Part shown: one piece after another, positions 54,100-63,512 of the stretch
How the letters are laid out: each line of letters starts with the position of its first letter
Numbering within the stretch: position 1 is the first letter of the stretch
From: Hydrogenobaculum sp. 3684
GTDB taxonomy: Bacteria; Aquificota; Aquificia; Aquificales; Aquificaceae
NCBI RefSeq assembly: GCF_000213785.1
Contig: NC_015557.1
Span: 1,034,664-1,098,663 of the forward strand
Direction: 5' to 3'
DNA: 64,000 nt
The notes under the pieces: model-generated
What the model saw: only the letters and a program-made list of their open reading frames with translations
Database searches by the model: none
What the model was told of the DNA's origin: nothing
Translations under genes and position numbers: made by a program

Positions 54100-57000
54100 G
54101 TTTCTAATTAACCGTGTGGAGTTGAAAGACTTATGCAAAAGTATCTATTACATTAGAACTATCAAACGTTTCTAATTAACCGTGTGGAGTTGAAAGCCTG
54201 ACAAAAATGAGAGCATAACACTTCCTACTTTTGCAAGTTTCTAATTAACCGTGTGGAGTTGAAAGTTATCACACGTGCAAGTGTTTTGTGTTTTGATATG
54301 AGTTTCTAATTAACCGTGTGGAGTTGAAAGTTGTCTCGTAACATTAAAATTCGTTGGAGTTGTATGTTTCTAATTAACCGTGTGGAGTTGAAAGTCTTCA
54401 AAGCATACGTCAATAGTCTGCCAGCTTTGAGAGTTTCTAATTAACCGTGTGGAGTTGAAAGCTAAATTTTGAAAGTGTGGAGGATATGAAATCTTTTTGT
54501 TTCTAATTAACCGTGTGGAGTTGAAAGATTTCTTGAGATAATTTGATGATAGAAATATTTTTCTGTTTCTAATTAACCGTGTGGAGTTGAAAGGTTAAAG
54601 AATCGTTTGAAAAACAGCAAATAGCAGAAGTTTCTAATTAACCGTGTGGAGTTGAAAGATCTCCTACAGCACTCCATTGATAATATGTTATTTGTTTCTA
54701 ATTAACCGTGTGGAGTTGAAAGTTTGCAGTTAGCTTCTTCAATAGATTGATGTTTATAGTTTCTAATTAACCGTGTGGAGTTGAAAGTTACAAGTTTGTA
54801 AAACATCTCTTAAAAGCTTGTTTGTTTCTAATTAACCGTGTGGAGTTGAAAGTCGCACAGCTAAACAGCAACAGACTACTTGCTAAAATAGTTTCTAATT
54901 AACCGTGTGGAGTTGAAAGAACTCAACATCATGCAAATCTGGGACTGCTTCTTTTTGCGTTTCTAATTAACCGTGTGGAGTTGAAAGCCAAAATATACTT
55001 GATAAAAACGATAAACAAGCACATTCGGTTTCTAATTAACCGTGTGGAGTTGAAAGTTATCTCATCTTTTTGTAGGTATCTCAATACTCCTTGGTTTCTA
55101 ATTAACCGTGTGGAGTTGAAAGTTTTTTAGCATCACTTTTTAACGATGCATTAGGTTTAAGTTTCTAATTAACCGTGTGGAGTTGAAAGTTGTTGGATAA
55201 GTGATTTTTACTTTGTACTTCATGGGTTTCTAATTAACCGTGTGGAGTTGAAAGGAAGCTGTCAATCTAAACACTACTTTGTAATTATTTGGTTTCTAAT
55301 TAACCGTGTGGAGTTGAAAGTTTTGCATCAAGCGTATCAGGAACCAAAACTTTCGCGTTTCTAATTAACCGTGTGGAGTTGAAAGGCACTTGCAAGTGCC
55401 ACTTTGCGAGCCAATGCGAATAGAGTTTCTAATTAACCGTGTGGAGTTGAAAGTTTAAAATGGCGGAAAGTTCTTGCGATCTGTCTAGTGTTTCTAATTA
55501 ACCGTGTGGAGTTGAAAGATTAGAGCTTTGTCTTTTTTCAAGAAAGACTCTATTCGTTTCTAATTAACCGTGTGGAGTTGAAAGTTCCTTGGCGCTCTTT
55601 CTACTCTTGATATCACAGAAGTTTCTAATTAACCGTGTGGAGTTGAAAGTTTAGAAGAGCTTCAAGATTAAGTTGCTTTTCCATCTGTTTCTAATTAACC
55701 GTGTGGAGTTGAAAGAAATAGCAGCCCAGCTCCAACCCCACTGTCTTTCAGGTTTCTAATTAACCGTGTGGAGTTGAAAGATGTCAACATGTATTGGTCA
55801 AAAGCTGAAGGAAGGCGTTTCTAATTAACCGTGTGGAGTTGAAAGTGAGCCATATTCTCAGAGATTGGCTGGTGTAATAGCAGTTTCTAATTAACCGTGT
55901 GGAGTTGAAAGGACGGTGTGCGTGGTCTTACGGGGGATGTCATTTTAGTTTCTAATTAACCGTGTGGAGTTGAAAGGACAAAGACTTGATTGAAGATTTG
56001 CACTCAGTCAAAAAGTTTCTAATTAACCGTGTGGAGTTGAAAGCGTTGAGTTGTGAGTATCACTTTGATATTTTGCATGAGTTTCTAATTAACCGTGTGG
56101 AGTTGAAAGTATTCTATTTGCAATCTCTTCAGGCTTGAGGGCTCTGTTTCTAATTAACCGTGTGGAGTTGAAAGCTTAATCACTTCAAGCCGCAGATGTG
56201 TATCTCCTTGGTTTCTAATTAACCGTGTGGAGTTGAAAGTAGAGCATTTGCACTCATAGATGCTCCAGTAGGACTGTTTCTAATTAACCGTGTGGAGTTG
56301 AAAGTAAGTTTTTGCTTAAAACTTCTTCTAAAGAAGCTGCAGTTTCTAATTAACCGTGTGGAGTTGAAAGAACACAGACGCAAACCTTTTAAACGCAAAC
56401 GGTGTAGTTTCTAATTAACCGTGTGGAGTTGAAAGACGTTTTTCACACGACCTAACGCATCTATGTGTTTCATCTGAGTTTCTAATTAACCGTGTGGAGT
56501 TGAAAGACAATTGCTGAAAAAGTGGACGATGACAAGAAGAAGAGTTTCTAATTAACCGTGTGGAGTTGAAAGGAAGTAAACAAAGCTCTGTTGCTTCTGG
56601 CGGCTTCTGTTTCTAATTAACCGTGTGGAGTTGAAAGCTACCAATCGCATCTACGCCTATCACCTTCCAACCAGTTTCTAATTAACCGTGTGGAGTTGAA
56701 AGTTGATTACAAACATTATCAACGCACTTGTAAAACAAAGTTTCTAATTAACCGTGTGGAGTTGAAAGGAGTAAGCGTTTTTTTAACAGAATGGAGGTCT
56801 TCTATGTTTCTAATTAACCGTGTGGAGTTGAAAGTAGAGCATTTGCATTAATAGATGCTCCTGTGGGACTTGTTTCTAATTAACCGTGTGGAGTTGAAAG
56901 GCGTTTGAAAATAGTATTTCTTTTGTGTAAAAATAGGGTTTCTAATTAACCGTGTGGAGTTGAAAGTTTAAAATGGCGGAAAGTTCTTGCGATCTGTCTA

Positions 57001-57432
57001 GTGTTTCTAATTAACCGTGTGGAGTTGAAAGATTAGAGCTTTGTCTTTTTTCAAGAAAGACTCTATTCGTTTCTAATTAACCGTGTGGAGTTGAAAGATA
57101 TGATACTTTTAGCACTTGCCCGAGCCAGTAGCTAATGGGTTTCTAATTAACCGTGTGGAGTTGAAAGATTACTGAAAAATTGCAACAATTATTAAACTAC
57201 ATGGTTTCTAATTAACCGTGTGGAGTTGAAAGCTTCTAAGGTTTGATGTAGTCTTTCAATCATTTGAGGCAGTTTCTAATTAACCGTGTGGAGTTGAAAG
57301 AGCATCGGGGCGTTTATAAATACCGATGCAAAAACTGTTTCTAATTAACCGTGTGGAGTTGAAAGACAACAAGCGTTTGATAAACGTTAGCGGGAGTTGT
57401 TGAGTTTCTAATTAACCGTGTGGAGTTGAAAG
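54100..57432 (+). CRISPR. CRISPR array: 51 repeats of 29 bp, 50 spacers
   Basis: The repeat begins GTTTCTAATTAACC and ends GTGTGGAGTTGAAAG; I read 51 copies and see no variant, including the last. Spacers are 35-42 bp, mostly 36-38. The GAAAG end matches the 3' end of type I-B repeats and sets transcription left to right, in line with the promoter at 54050. The leader-proximal repeat starts at 54100. Spacers 21 and 22 recur unchanged as 44 and 45; spacers 33 and 42 are variants of one sequence. The last repeat ends two bases before the stop codon of the converging gspC. Confidence 0.99.
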
Positions 57433-57434
57433 TT

Positions 57435-58220
57435 TCATTCTACTTTGTAATAAAGGGTTATCTCTTTGTTGTCCCTTATGATTTTTACGCTGAAGCTTTG
57501 GCTGTTTCTTAATGTACCTAATATTCTAAAAGCATCTTCTGGAGAGTTTAGGCTTTCGTTGTTTATAGAAAGAAGTATATCACCTGGTTTTATACCCATC
57601 TGGGCAAAAAGCGATCCTGGTTTTACGCTTTTAAACATAAAACCTTTTGGAGTAGGTACAAGGTCTATATCGCTAAACATCTTGTAGGGGTTTGATGTAA
57701 TTTCAAGAAGCTCGTTTCTATTTACTGTATAAGTATTTTGATTTAAACTACCGCTTAAAAGCTCTTTCAAAGAAGGAAGACCGCTTGGTGTATTGGCACT
57801 GTTTATCTTAGCACCTTTTGAAAGTTTTAGAGTAAGGGTTTTGCCGTCGTTGCTTGCTATTATATAAAAAGGTTTTATCTCTTCTATTGTAAAACCGCAA
57901 AAACTATCTCCTACCATAAGCACTTTTTTACCACAATTAGAGCTAACAAGCACCATAGAATAAGCTGGGTTTTCACTGTAGGCTATAGCAAGTACTTCCA
58001 TGTTTGAGCTTGAGCTAGTGGTTTGAGGAGTTATTTTTTGGTGTGCAAATTTACTTATAGCTTCCATTAGATCCTTTTTATTAAAAGAAGATGGTATAGT
58101 GGGTATTTCTTGATTCAATACAATTTTTAGGCTTTTAATATTGTAATAAGAAGATAAAATACTTGTAAGTATAAGCAAAATACCAACTATTAGGCTGTAT
58201 GTTGCATAAGACTTTTTCAA
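57435..58220 (-). CDS. gspC: Type II secretion GspC-like PDZ protein
   Basis: A 261-residue inner-membrane protein with one N-terminal helix (about 10-27), a linker, an HR-like domain (about 78-135, VLVSSNCGKKVLMVGDSF) and a C-terminal PDZ domain (SVKPGSLFAQMGIKPGDILLSIN). This is GspC, which links the inner-membrane platform to the GspD secretin. It is the last of three overlapping genes. Two bases beyond its stop lies the final CRISPR repeat, so no terminator is visible. Confidence 0.78.
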   Translation of the reverse strand: MKKSYATYSLIVGILLILTSILSSYYNIKSLKIVLNQEIPTIPSSFNKKDLMEAISKFAHQKITPQTTSSSSNMEVLAIAYSENPAYSMVLVSSNCGKKVLMVGDSFCGFTIEEIKPFYIIASNDGKTLTLKLSKGAKINSANTPSGLPSLKELLSGSLNQNTYTVNRNELLEITSNPYKMFSDIDLVPTPKGFMFKSVKPGSLFAQMGIKPGDILLSINNESLNSPEDAFRILGTLRNSQSFSVKIIRDNKEITLYYKVE

Positions 58221-58645
58221 GGGCTTATCTCCATAAGAAGATCAAAGTTTTGTTCTCCAGTATAGTCTGTAGCTTTTAAAAAATTTATCTTAAAACCGTC
58301 GTTTTCTATCTGATAAACTATATTAGCAAGTGTTTGAATATCAACGTTTGATGCTTTTACGTTGTAAAAACCGTTTTCATATTTTATATAATCTACTTTT
58401 GTATGTGAAAATAAATTTCTAATATAATTTTCGTTTAACGTTTTTGTTTTGGGTTTGCCGTTTTTGATAAGAAAGCTTATATATTCATACTGGGCTATTT
58501 TATTGTAAAGTGCCTCTTTTTCTTTTTTTACACTATTAAAAGCCTCAAGAAAAATAGCTAAAAAAATTACAACATATAAAATATACCTTATTCTATATAA
58601 AAAATAAACATACCTTGGTGATATATTTATCTTCCTAAAATCCAT
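58217..58645 (-). CDS. gspM: GspM-like type II secretion platform protein
   Basis: A 142-residue protein with one N-terminal membrane helix (about 16-36), a short coiled coil (SVKKEKEALYNKIAQYEY) and a small ferredoxin-like C-terminal domain (DIQTLANIVYQIENDGFKINFLKATD). Position between gspL-like and gspC-like genes with overlaps of 19 and 4 nt supports GspM, although sequence alone would not prove it. Confidence 0.6.
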   Translation of the reverse strand: MDFRKINISPRYVYFLYRIRYILYVVIFLAIFLEAFNSVKKEKEALYNKIAQYEYISFLIKNGKPKTKTLNENYIRNLFSHTKVDYIKYENGFYNVKASNVDIQTLANIVYQIENDGFKINFLKATDYTGEQNFDLLMEISP

Positions 58646-59592
58646 TTTTGAACTACCTCTTGTTTGTTTCCCTCACTTAGATTTCTTGAAGAAACCACAT
58701 TTTCTAACGAGCTTAATTCATACGAGCTAATCTCTGATTTTACACTTAGGGCGTTATCTTTGTAAAAAAGCTCATATACTTTGGCATCTGGTGGTAAGTT
58801 TTTATAGGCTTTTAAAAGGAGTTTAGAAAGTTTAAAGCTGTCTTTTGGTATTATATAGGCTTCTGTTTGCTCTTTTATATCCACTATCGGGGTATTTGGA
58901 AAAGCTTTTTCAAAAATATGTTTTTCTTTTTCTTTTACTATTTTTACTTGATAATGTACTGATAAAAGAAACACCAAGTAGCTTATTAAAATCCCCAAAA
59001 CAAATATACCTATACTTACAAATTCTTTTTTTAGCTTTTGAAAAGATATCCTTTGAATTTGGTTAAATCTATCTTTGACTTTTTTTAAAGCACCACCAAA
59101 AGCTATAAGCTGACCCTTTTTAATATATAGCATAGGCAATGCTCTTAGGTTAGTAGCTTTTATATCTTCTATATCGTAAAGTATATCCCCTTCAAGTGTG
59201 TTTAGTTTGTCTATAAGTTCATCTTTGTCAAATATCACCTCATAGTAAGCTATATCCTTATTCTCTATTCTACAAAGCACATAAGCATAAACATCTTTAA
59301 AAACTACGTAAAGGTTGTCATAGCCCATAGTATCAAGAGCCCTTAAAAGAGCCAAAGCCCATATATCTTCTGTGTCAAAGTCTATAGGCTTTTTGGTTAA
59401 AAATTTATATCCAGATATATCCAATATACTTAATGTAGGATCAATACTTGAAGTATCTTTTATTAAAATGGCATCCTTGACAGCCAGTACTCTAATTGTT
59501 ACATCTTCTTTACCTTTTTCTACTATCTCAAAAGAATTTTTTATTTTTCTTAGAACTACCGAAGTGTCTAAATATATACCCCTTATGAGCAT
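58627..59592 (-). CDS. gspL: GspL-like type II secretion platform protein
   Basis: A 321-residue protein with an N-terminal cytoplasmic actin-like domain (about 1-165), one membrane helix (about 190-212, VSIGIFVLGILISYLVFLL), and a periplasmic part with EKAFPNTPIVDIKEQ, as in GspL, which contacts the GspE ATPase. It starts right after the queF stop and overlaps the gspM-like gene by 19 nt. The domain order fits GspL; PilM/PilN-like alternatives are possible. Confidence 0.65.
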   Translation of the reverse strand: MLIRGIYLDTSVVLRKIKNSFEIVEKGKEDVTIRVLAVKDAILIKDTSSIDPTLSILDISGYKFLTKKPIDFDTEDIWALALLRALDTMGYDNLYVVFKDVYAYVLCRIENKDIAYYEVIFDKDELIDKLNTLEGDILYDIEDIKATNLRALPMLYIKKGQLIAFGGALKKVKDRFNQIQRISFQKLKKEFVSIGIFVLGILISYLVFLLSVHYQVKIVKEKEKHIFEKAFPNTPIVDIKEQTEAYIIPKDSFKLSKLLLKAYKNLPPDAKVYELFYKDNALSVKSEISSYELSSLENVVSSRNLSEGNKQEVVQKWILGR

Positions 59593-59979
59593 TTAATCAT
59601 ATTTTTTATCAGACCTTACTCTTACTACGGTATGAAGATTTCCCCTTGGATGAAAATCCCCTATTACCTCTAAAAATTTTGGTTTTAAAAGCTCAAAAAG
59701 TTTATTGTATATGGTGTTTGTAGCTGCTTCATGAGATATATATTGATTTCTAAAAGAGTTTAGCCATAGTTTTAAAGATTTTAATTCTACAATATACTCG
59801 TTTGGTATATACCTTATCTTTATAGTGGCGTAATCAGGATAACCAGATCTAGGACAAAGGCAGCTAAACTCTGGAAAAGACATTTCTATTATATAGTCGT
59901 TTTCTTTGGCTGGGTTTTCCCATGGTTCTAAAGCTGCTTTTTCTATTTCAATTTCACCGTACTTTTTCTCTTGTTGCAT
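59593..59979 (-). CDS. queF: NADPH-dependent 7-cyano-7-deazaguanine reductase QueF
   Basis: Reduces preQ0 to preQ1 in queuosine synthesis. The 128-residue short-type protein has the catalytic Cys in [14 protein letters not shown] and the QueF motif [14 protein letters not shown], then HEAATN and GDFHPRGN. I start at the ATG at 59979 ([10 protein letters not shown]), since the longer reading would add a hydrophobic stretch outside the family. It heads the gspL-gspM-gspC run, whose first start follows its stop with no gap. Confidence 0.93.
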   Translation of the reverse strand: MQQEKKYGEIEIEKAALEPWENPAKENDYIIEMSFPEFSCLCPRSGYPDYATIKIRYIPNEYIVELKSLKLWLNSFRNQYISHEAATNTIYNKLFELLKPKFLEVIGDFHPRGNLHTVVRVRSDKKYD

Positions 59980-60017
59980 AATGGGTATAATGATAATACA
60001 AATAAGATGTTTTGTCA

Positions 60018-60027
60018 ATTTGAAGTA
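60018..60027 (+). repeat. Target-site duplication, left copy
   Basis: ATTTGAAGTA, identical to 61645-61654. It abuts the left inverted end of the tnpB element exactly, as expected for a 10-bp duplication made on insertion. Confidence 0.8.
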
Positions 60028-60099
60028 GAGGCTGTTATAAAAATCAATCTCTAATATAAATCAGAGATAAAAATCAACTTATATGTTATATTGTTAACT

Positions 60100-61624
60100 A
60101 TGTATATAACATTAAGATTCAAGCTTATTGAAAATAGTAAAGAAGACTTAGAGATATTGAAAAAACCTAATGAAACTCCAATCATCAGCTGTTAGATATG
60201 CATATAACAGGATAAGAGAAGGCTATGCAGATAAAGATATATACCATTTGATTAGAGAGAAATTTCCAAGTTTACCAACAAGGTATATACCTAGTGCAAT
60301 AAATAAAGCAAAATCAATTAACAAAGAACATGAAACCATTGTATTTGGAAACAGAGAAATATTTGAAAAATTGTGCAAAAGCCATTTACAAGGAAAACAA
60401 AGAGAAAAACTAAAAGAACAATGGAGACAAAACAGGAAGTATAATCTAATTAGCATAGGAACTGCTAACAACACAGATAAAGGCAACAGATTATTACGTT
60501 TTGAAAAGAAAAATGATGAACTATACTTAAGAGTAAATATACAACCACGTAAATGGATATGGTTAAAAGTTAAAAGGCAAATAAGTAGTAAAAATGATAA
60601 ATGGGCTGTATTTTTAGCTATGCTAAACGATTTATGGGAAAACAAAAGATACTTTCCTTATACAGTAGAGTTAAAAATAAGAGGAAACGATATATATGGC
60701 TATATTACCTTTGACTTTCCAGTACCAAGTACATATATTACTAAGAATAACGGGGTCATAGGTATAGATACAAATGCTAGTCCTCTTCACTTAGCTTTAG
60801 CAGAGATATCTAGGGATGGTAATTTAATAAGTTATGAAAGACGTGAACTACATAACTTTTTATTATATGAGAAAAACAGAAAAGAATACGAAGAATGGAT
60901 ATTAGCTCATAAAATCGTAAATACAGCTATAGAAAAGCAAAAGGCTATAGCTATAGAAAATCTAAACAAAGTTAATAAAGGCTATAGAGGAGACGGCAAG
61001 GCAAAGCTTAGGGAAAGATTAACTAAGTGGAACTATAAATCTTTATTATCTAAGATAGAAAGTGTAGCCATACAAAAAGGTGTAGAGATAATAAAAGTAA
61101 ATCCTGCTTATACTTCTGTTATAGGAGCCTTAAAATATGCACCTATACTTAACATAGATAAAGATATTGCAGGAGCTTACGTTATTGCTAGAAGAGCTAT
61201 GGGATTTAAGGAAAGGATACCAATTAATTACAAAAAACTACTAAAAGATGAAAATTATATAAACTATGCACTCGAAAGACTAAATAATGAAATACAAAAA
61301 CTAAAAGAAAAAATAAAACAGGAAAAGGACAAATACAAACAAAATCCATTAAAACAGGAATTAAACAGAATACTTAATGATGTTAAAAAACTTGAAAGCT
61401 TTCAAAGCGAGTCAAGTTTCTGTAAGGGAGCCAATGGAAGGAATCTCGAACAGACTAACAAAGCTTGGCAAGTTTTGAGAGTAGCTCTTGTGATCCCTGT
61501 GCTTGGAAAAGTTTTTACTAGGGACTTTTCCTCCCTAAAGACTTTACTAGTCTTAGGGGATGTGGATAGGGTAGCAAGTAGGTTAGTTCCGGCTCAGGCT
61601 GACGGGGCGACTCTACGGAAGTAG
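60100..61624 (+). CDS. tnpB: TnpB-like RuvC protein, zinc ribbon absent, frameshifted near its start
   Basis: An IS605 OrfB-type protein. Catalytic RuvC residues (numbered from the ATG at 60170) are Asp200 in GVIGIDTNAS, Glu263 in AIAIENLNK and Asp332 in NIDKDIAGAY. The segment NPAYTSVIGALKYAPILNID occupies the place where TnpB has two CxxC zinc knuckles, but has no Cys. Another frame from ATG 60100 reads MYITLRFKLIENSKEDLEIL and runs into the main frame after a one-base shift near 60163-60168, so the first 23 residues are cut off unless frameshifting occurs. The tail after about residue 420 is basic and GC-richer and may overlap an RNA gene. TnpB are RNA-guided nucleases that keep their transposon in place. 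Confidence 0.75.
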
Positions 61625-61644
61625 AGTAAATTTAGAACAGCCTC
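61490..61644 (+). ncRNA. Candidate omega-RNA-like structured region (unproven)
   Basis: The last 150 bp of the tnpB frame are richer in GC than the surrounding DNA and hold several hairpins: CCCTAAAGACT/AGTCTTAGGG (61533-61558) and CTCTAC-GGAA-GTAGAG (61611-61626), the second spanning the stop codon. In IS605 elements a guide RNA overlaps the 3' end of tnpB and ends at the right element border. Position and structure fit, but no RNA data exist here, and the reading could equally be protein only. Confidence 0.35.
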
Positions 61645-61654
61645 ATTTGAAGTA
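61645..61654 (+). repeat. Target-site duplication, right copy
   Basis: ATTTGAAGTA, identical to 60018-60027, directly after the right inverted end AACAGCCTC. It lies 14 bp before the start codon of the solute-binding protein gene. Confidence 0.8.
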
Positions 61655-61667
61655 TTATAATTATCTT

Positions 61668-63413
61668 ATGTATTTTGCTTTTAAAATACTCAAAAATCCC
61701 TATATTAACGGCATTTTATTTACACTTATATGTTTTTTGCCTATATACTTTTCCAAAAGCCCAAAAGTCTCCAACATACCTATAAAAACTGTAGACTTAA
61801 GAAAAGCTCATATATCCATTGGCAAGACATCTAACATCGCTTATATCGTCTTAGCTTCGGATCCCAAAACCCTAAACCCAGTACTAGCTCAAGAGACATC
61901 TTCTACAGATGTAATCGCCCCTCTTTTTAACGGTCTTACAAGGATTGACTTAAAAACTATGAGCATAAAACCAGAACTTGCCTCTTCTTGGAAAATACTA
62001 AATAACGGAAAAACCTACATAATATATCTTAGAAAAGGTTTAAAATGGTCCGATGGAAAACCCCTAACCGCTTACGATGTAGAGTTTACCTACAACGATA
62101 TATATTATAACCCTCATATTCCAAATTCTATAAAAGATACCTTGTCAGTGGATGGTAAACCTTTTAAGGTAAAAGCGTTAAACAAATACACTGTAGAGTT
62201 TGATTTGCCTCACCGATTTGCCCCCTTTTTACAAGCTATAAGCGCTCCCATACTACCAAAGCATATTTTAGAAAACGCTGTAAAACAAAATACCTTTAAC
62301 ACATTTTGGAGTGTATCTCAAAAGCCTTCTTTAATAGTAGGCTCTGGCCCTTATAAGCTCGTCAAATATGTAAAAGGCCAATATGTAGAATACGAAGCAA
62401 ATCCATATTATTATAAAAGCTCAAAAAACCTCCCCTATATAAAACGTATCAAAGCTTTTATTATACAAGATAAAAATATAGCCCTAATGCAATTTTTAGA
62501 AGGAGATATATCTTACGTCGGACTATCCCCAGAAGATCTATCTTACTTTGCTTTAAACAAACCAAAAACCCCGGCCATAGTATATGACTTAGGGGAGACT
62601 CCAACCACAACGTTTATCACATTCAATCAAAATCCTCATGCAGATATACCAAAATATAAACTAAAATGGTTTCAAGACAGACTTTTTAGAGTGGCTATAT
62701 CTTACGCCATAGATAGAAAAGCTATAGCTTCTATGGTTTACAACAACATGGCAAGCCCCCTTTACGGACCAATAACCCCCGCCAACAAACCCTACTATAA
62801 AAAAGGTTTATTTAAACGTTATCCTTTTAATCTATCAAAAGCCAAAAAACTTCTTATAAAAGCTGGTTTTTATTACAAAAAAGGTAAGCTCTACGATAAA
62901 GATGGTCATAGAGTAGAGTTTAGCCTTATTACAAACTCAGATGCCCAAGACAGAAAATATATAGGAGCCATTGTAAAAGAAGACTTGGAAAAAATAGGTA
63001 TAAAAGTAATATTTCAACCAATAGACTTCAACTCTTTGGTATCTAAACTTACAACACCTCCTTATCAATGGGAAAGCGTTTTGATAGGTCTAACTGGTTC
63101 CATTGACCCAAACGATGGTAAAAACGTTTGGTATTCAAAGGGTTCTTTACATATATGGTATCCTATGGAGAAAAAACCAGCCACACTTTGGGAAAAAGAG
63201 CTCGATACGTTGTTTGACGAAGGAGCAAAAACCATAAACCAAAAAAAGCGTATAAATATATATAGGGCTGCTTTTTATTTGATTCAGTATTACGAGCCTA
63301 TGGTTTTCATAGTCACGCCTAAAAGCCTAATGACCTCAAAAGTCTATATGAAAAATTTTTATCCTACAGTCTGGGGCTTTTATAAAAAAGATTATATGTA
63401 TATTGAAAGGTGA
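61668..63413 (+). CDS. Oligopeptide-type ABC transporter solute-binding protein
   Basis: A 581-residue periplasmic binding protein of the SBP_bac_5 (DppA/OppA-like) group. An N-terminal membrane signal (about 8-27, NPYINGILFTLICFLPIYF) is followed by AYIVLASDPKTLNPVLAQETS-type strand, the signature LRKGLKWSDGKPLTAYDVEFTY, and GSGPYKLVKY. Length and fold fit a peptide or nickel binder; ligand unknown. I start at the ATG at 61668, since TTG at 61647 lies inside the target-site duplication. No permease gene follows; leuA-like comes next. The tnpB element separates the gene from its old upstream region. Confidence 0.85.
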   Translation: MYFAFKILKNPYINGILFTLICFLPIYFSKSPKVSNIPIKTVDLRKAHISIGKTSNIAYIVLASDPKTLNPVLAQETSSTDVIAPLFNGLTRIDLKTMSIKPELASSWKILNNGKTYIIYLRKGLKWSDGKPLTAYDVEFTYNDIYYNPHIPNSIKDTLSVDGKPFKVKALNKYTVEFDLPHRFAPFLQAISAPILPKHILENAVKQNTFNTFWSVSQKPSLIVGSGPYKLVKYVKGQYVEYEANPYYYKSSKNLPYIKRIKAFIIQDKNIALMQFLEGDISYVGLSPEDLSYFALNKPKTPAIVYDLGETPTTTFITFNQNPHADIPKYKLKWFQDRLFRVAISYAIDRKAIASMVYNNMASPLYGPITPANKPYYKKGLFKRYPFNLSKAKKLLIKAGFYYKKGKLYDKDGHRVEFSLITNSDAQDRKYIGAIVKEDLEKIGIKVIFQPIDFNSLVSKLTTPPYQWESVLIGLTGSIDPNDGKNVWYSKGSLHIWYPMEKKPATLWEKELDTLFDEGAKTINQKKRINIYRAAFYLIQYYEPMVFIVTPKSLMTSKVYMKNFYPTVWGFYKKDYMYIER

Positions 63414-63512
63414 AAGGTTATTAGATAGAATTTTCTGTTATAACACGATATAACAAAGACGCAAACTGATTAGTTTCATAGTTTTTAATGATAAGAATTA
63501 GATATTATTTTT

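Larger units (their letters stand above)
60028..61644. mobile_element. TnpB-bearing element with inverted ends and 10-bp TSD
   Basis: The left end GAGGCTGTT (60028-60036) is the reverse complement of AACAGCCTC (61636-61644); beyond the first nine bases the ends still agree at TAAA. Directly outside both ends is the 10-bp repeat ATTTGAAGTA. The only gene is a TnpB-like protein; no TnpA or DDE transposase is seen. IS605-type elements normally have no inverted ends and no target duplication, so this 1.6-kb unit was probably moved by a DDE transposase acting in trans. Near the left end, ATCTCT/AGAGAT (60047-60068) forms a hairpin. It lies in the gap between queF and the solute-binding protein gene. 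Confidence 0.75.

Noticed and set aside
55383-55396. GCACTTGCAAGTGC palindrome in spacer 20
   Set aside because: It is internal to one spacer and most likely a property of the captured target, not of the array.
60010-60100. A tnpA-type transposase remnant upstream of tnpB
   Set aside because: The 90 bp hold only the left end, a small hairpin and the start of the tnpB frame; no Y1-transposase sequence is present.
63414-63512. Leader or T-box before the leuA-like gene
   Set aside because: Only about 100 bp, with no T-box sequence, no leucine-rich peptide and no terminator hairpin.
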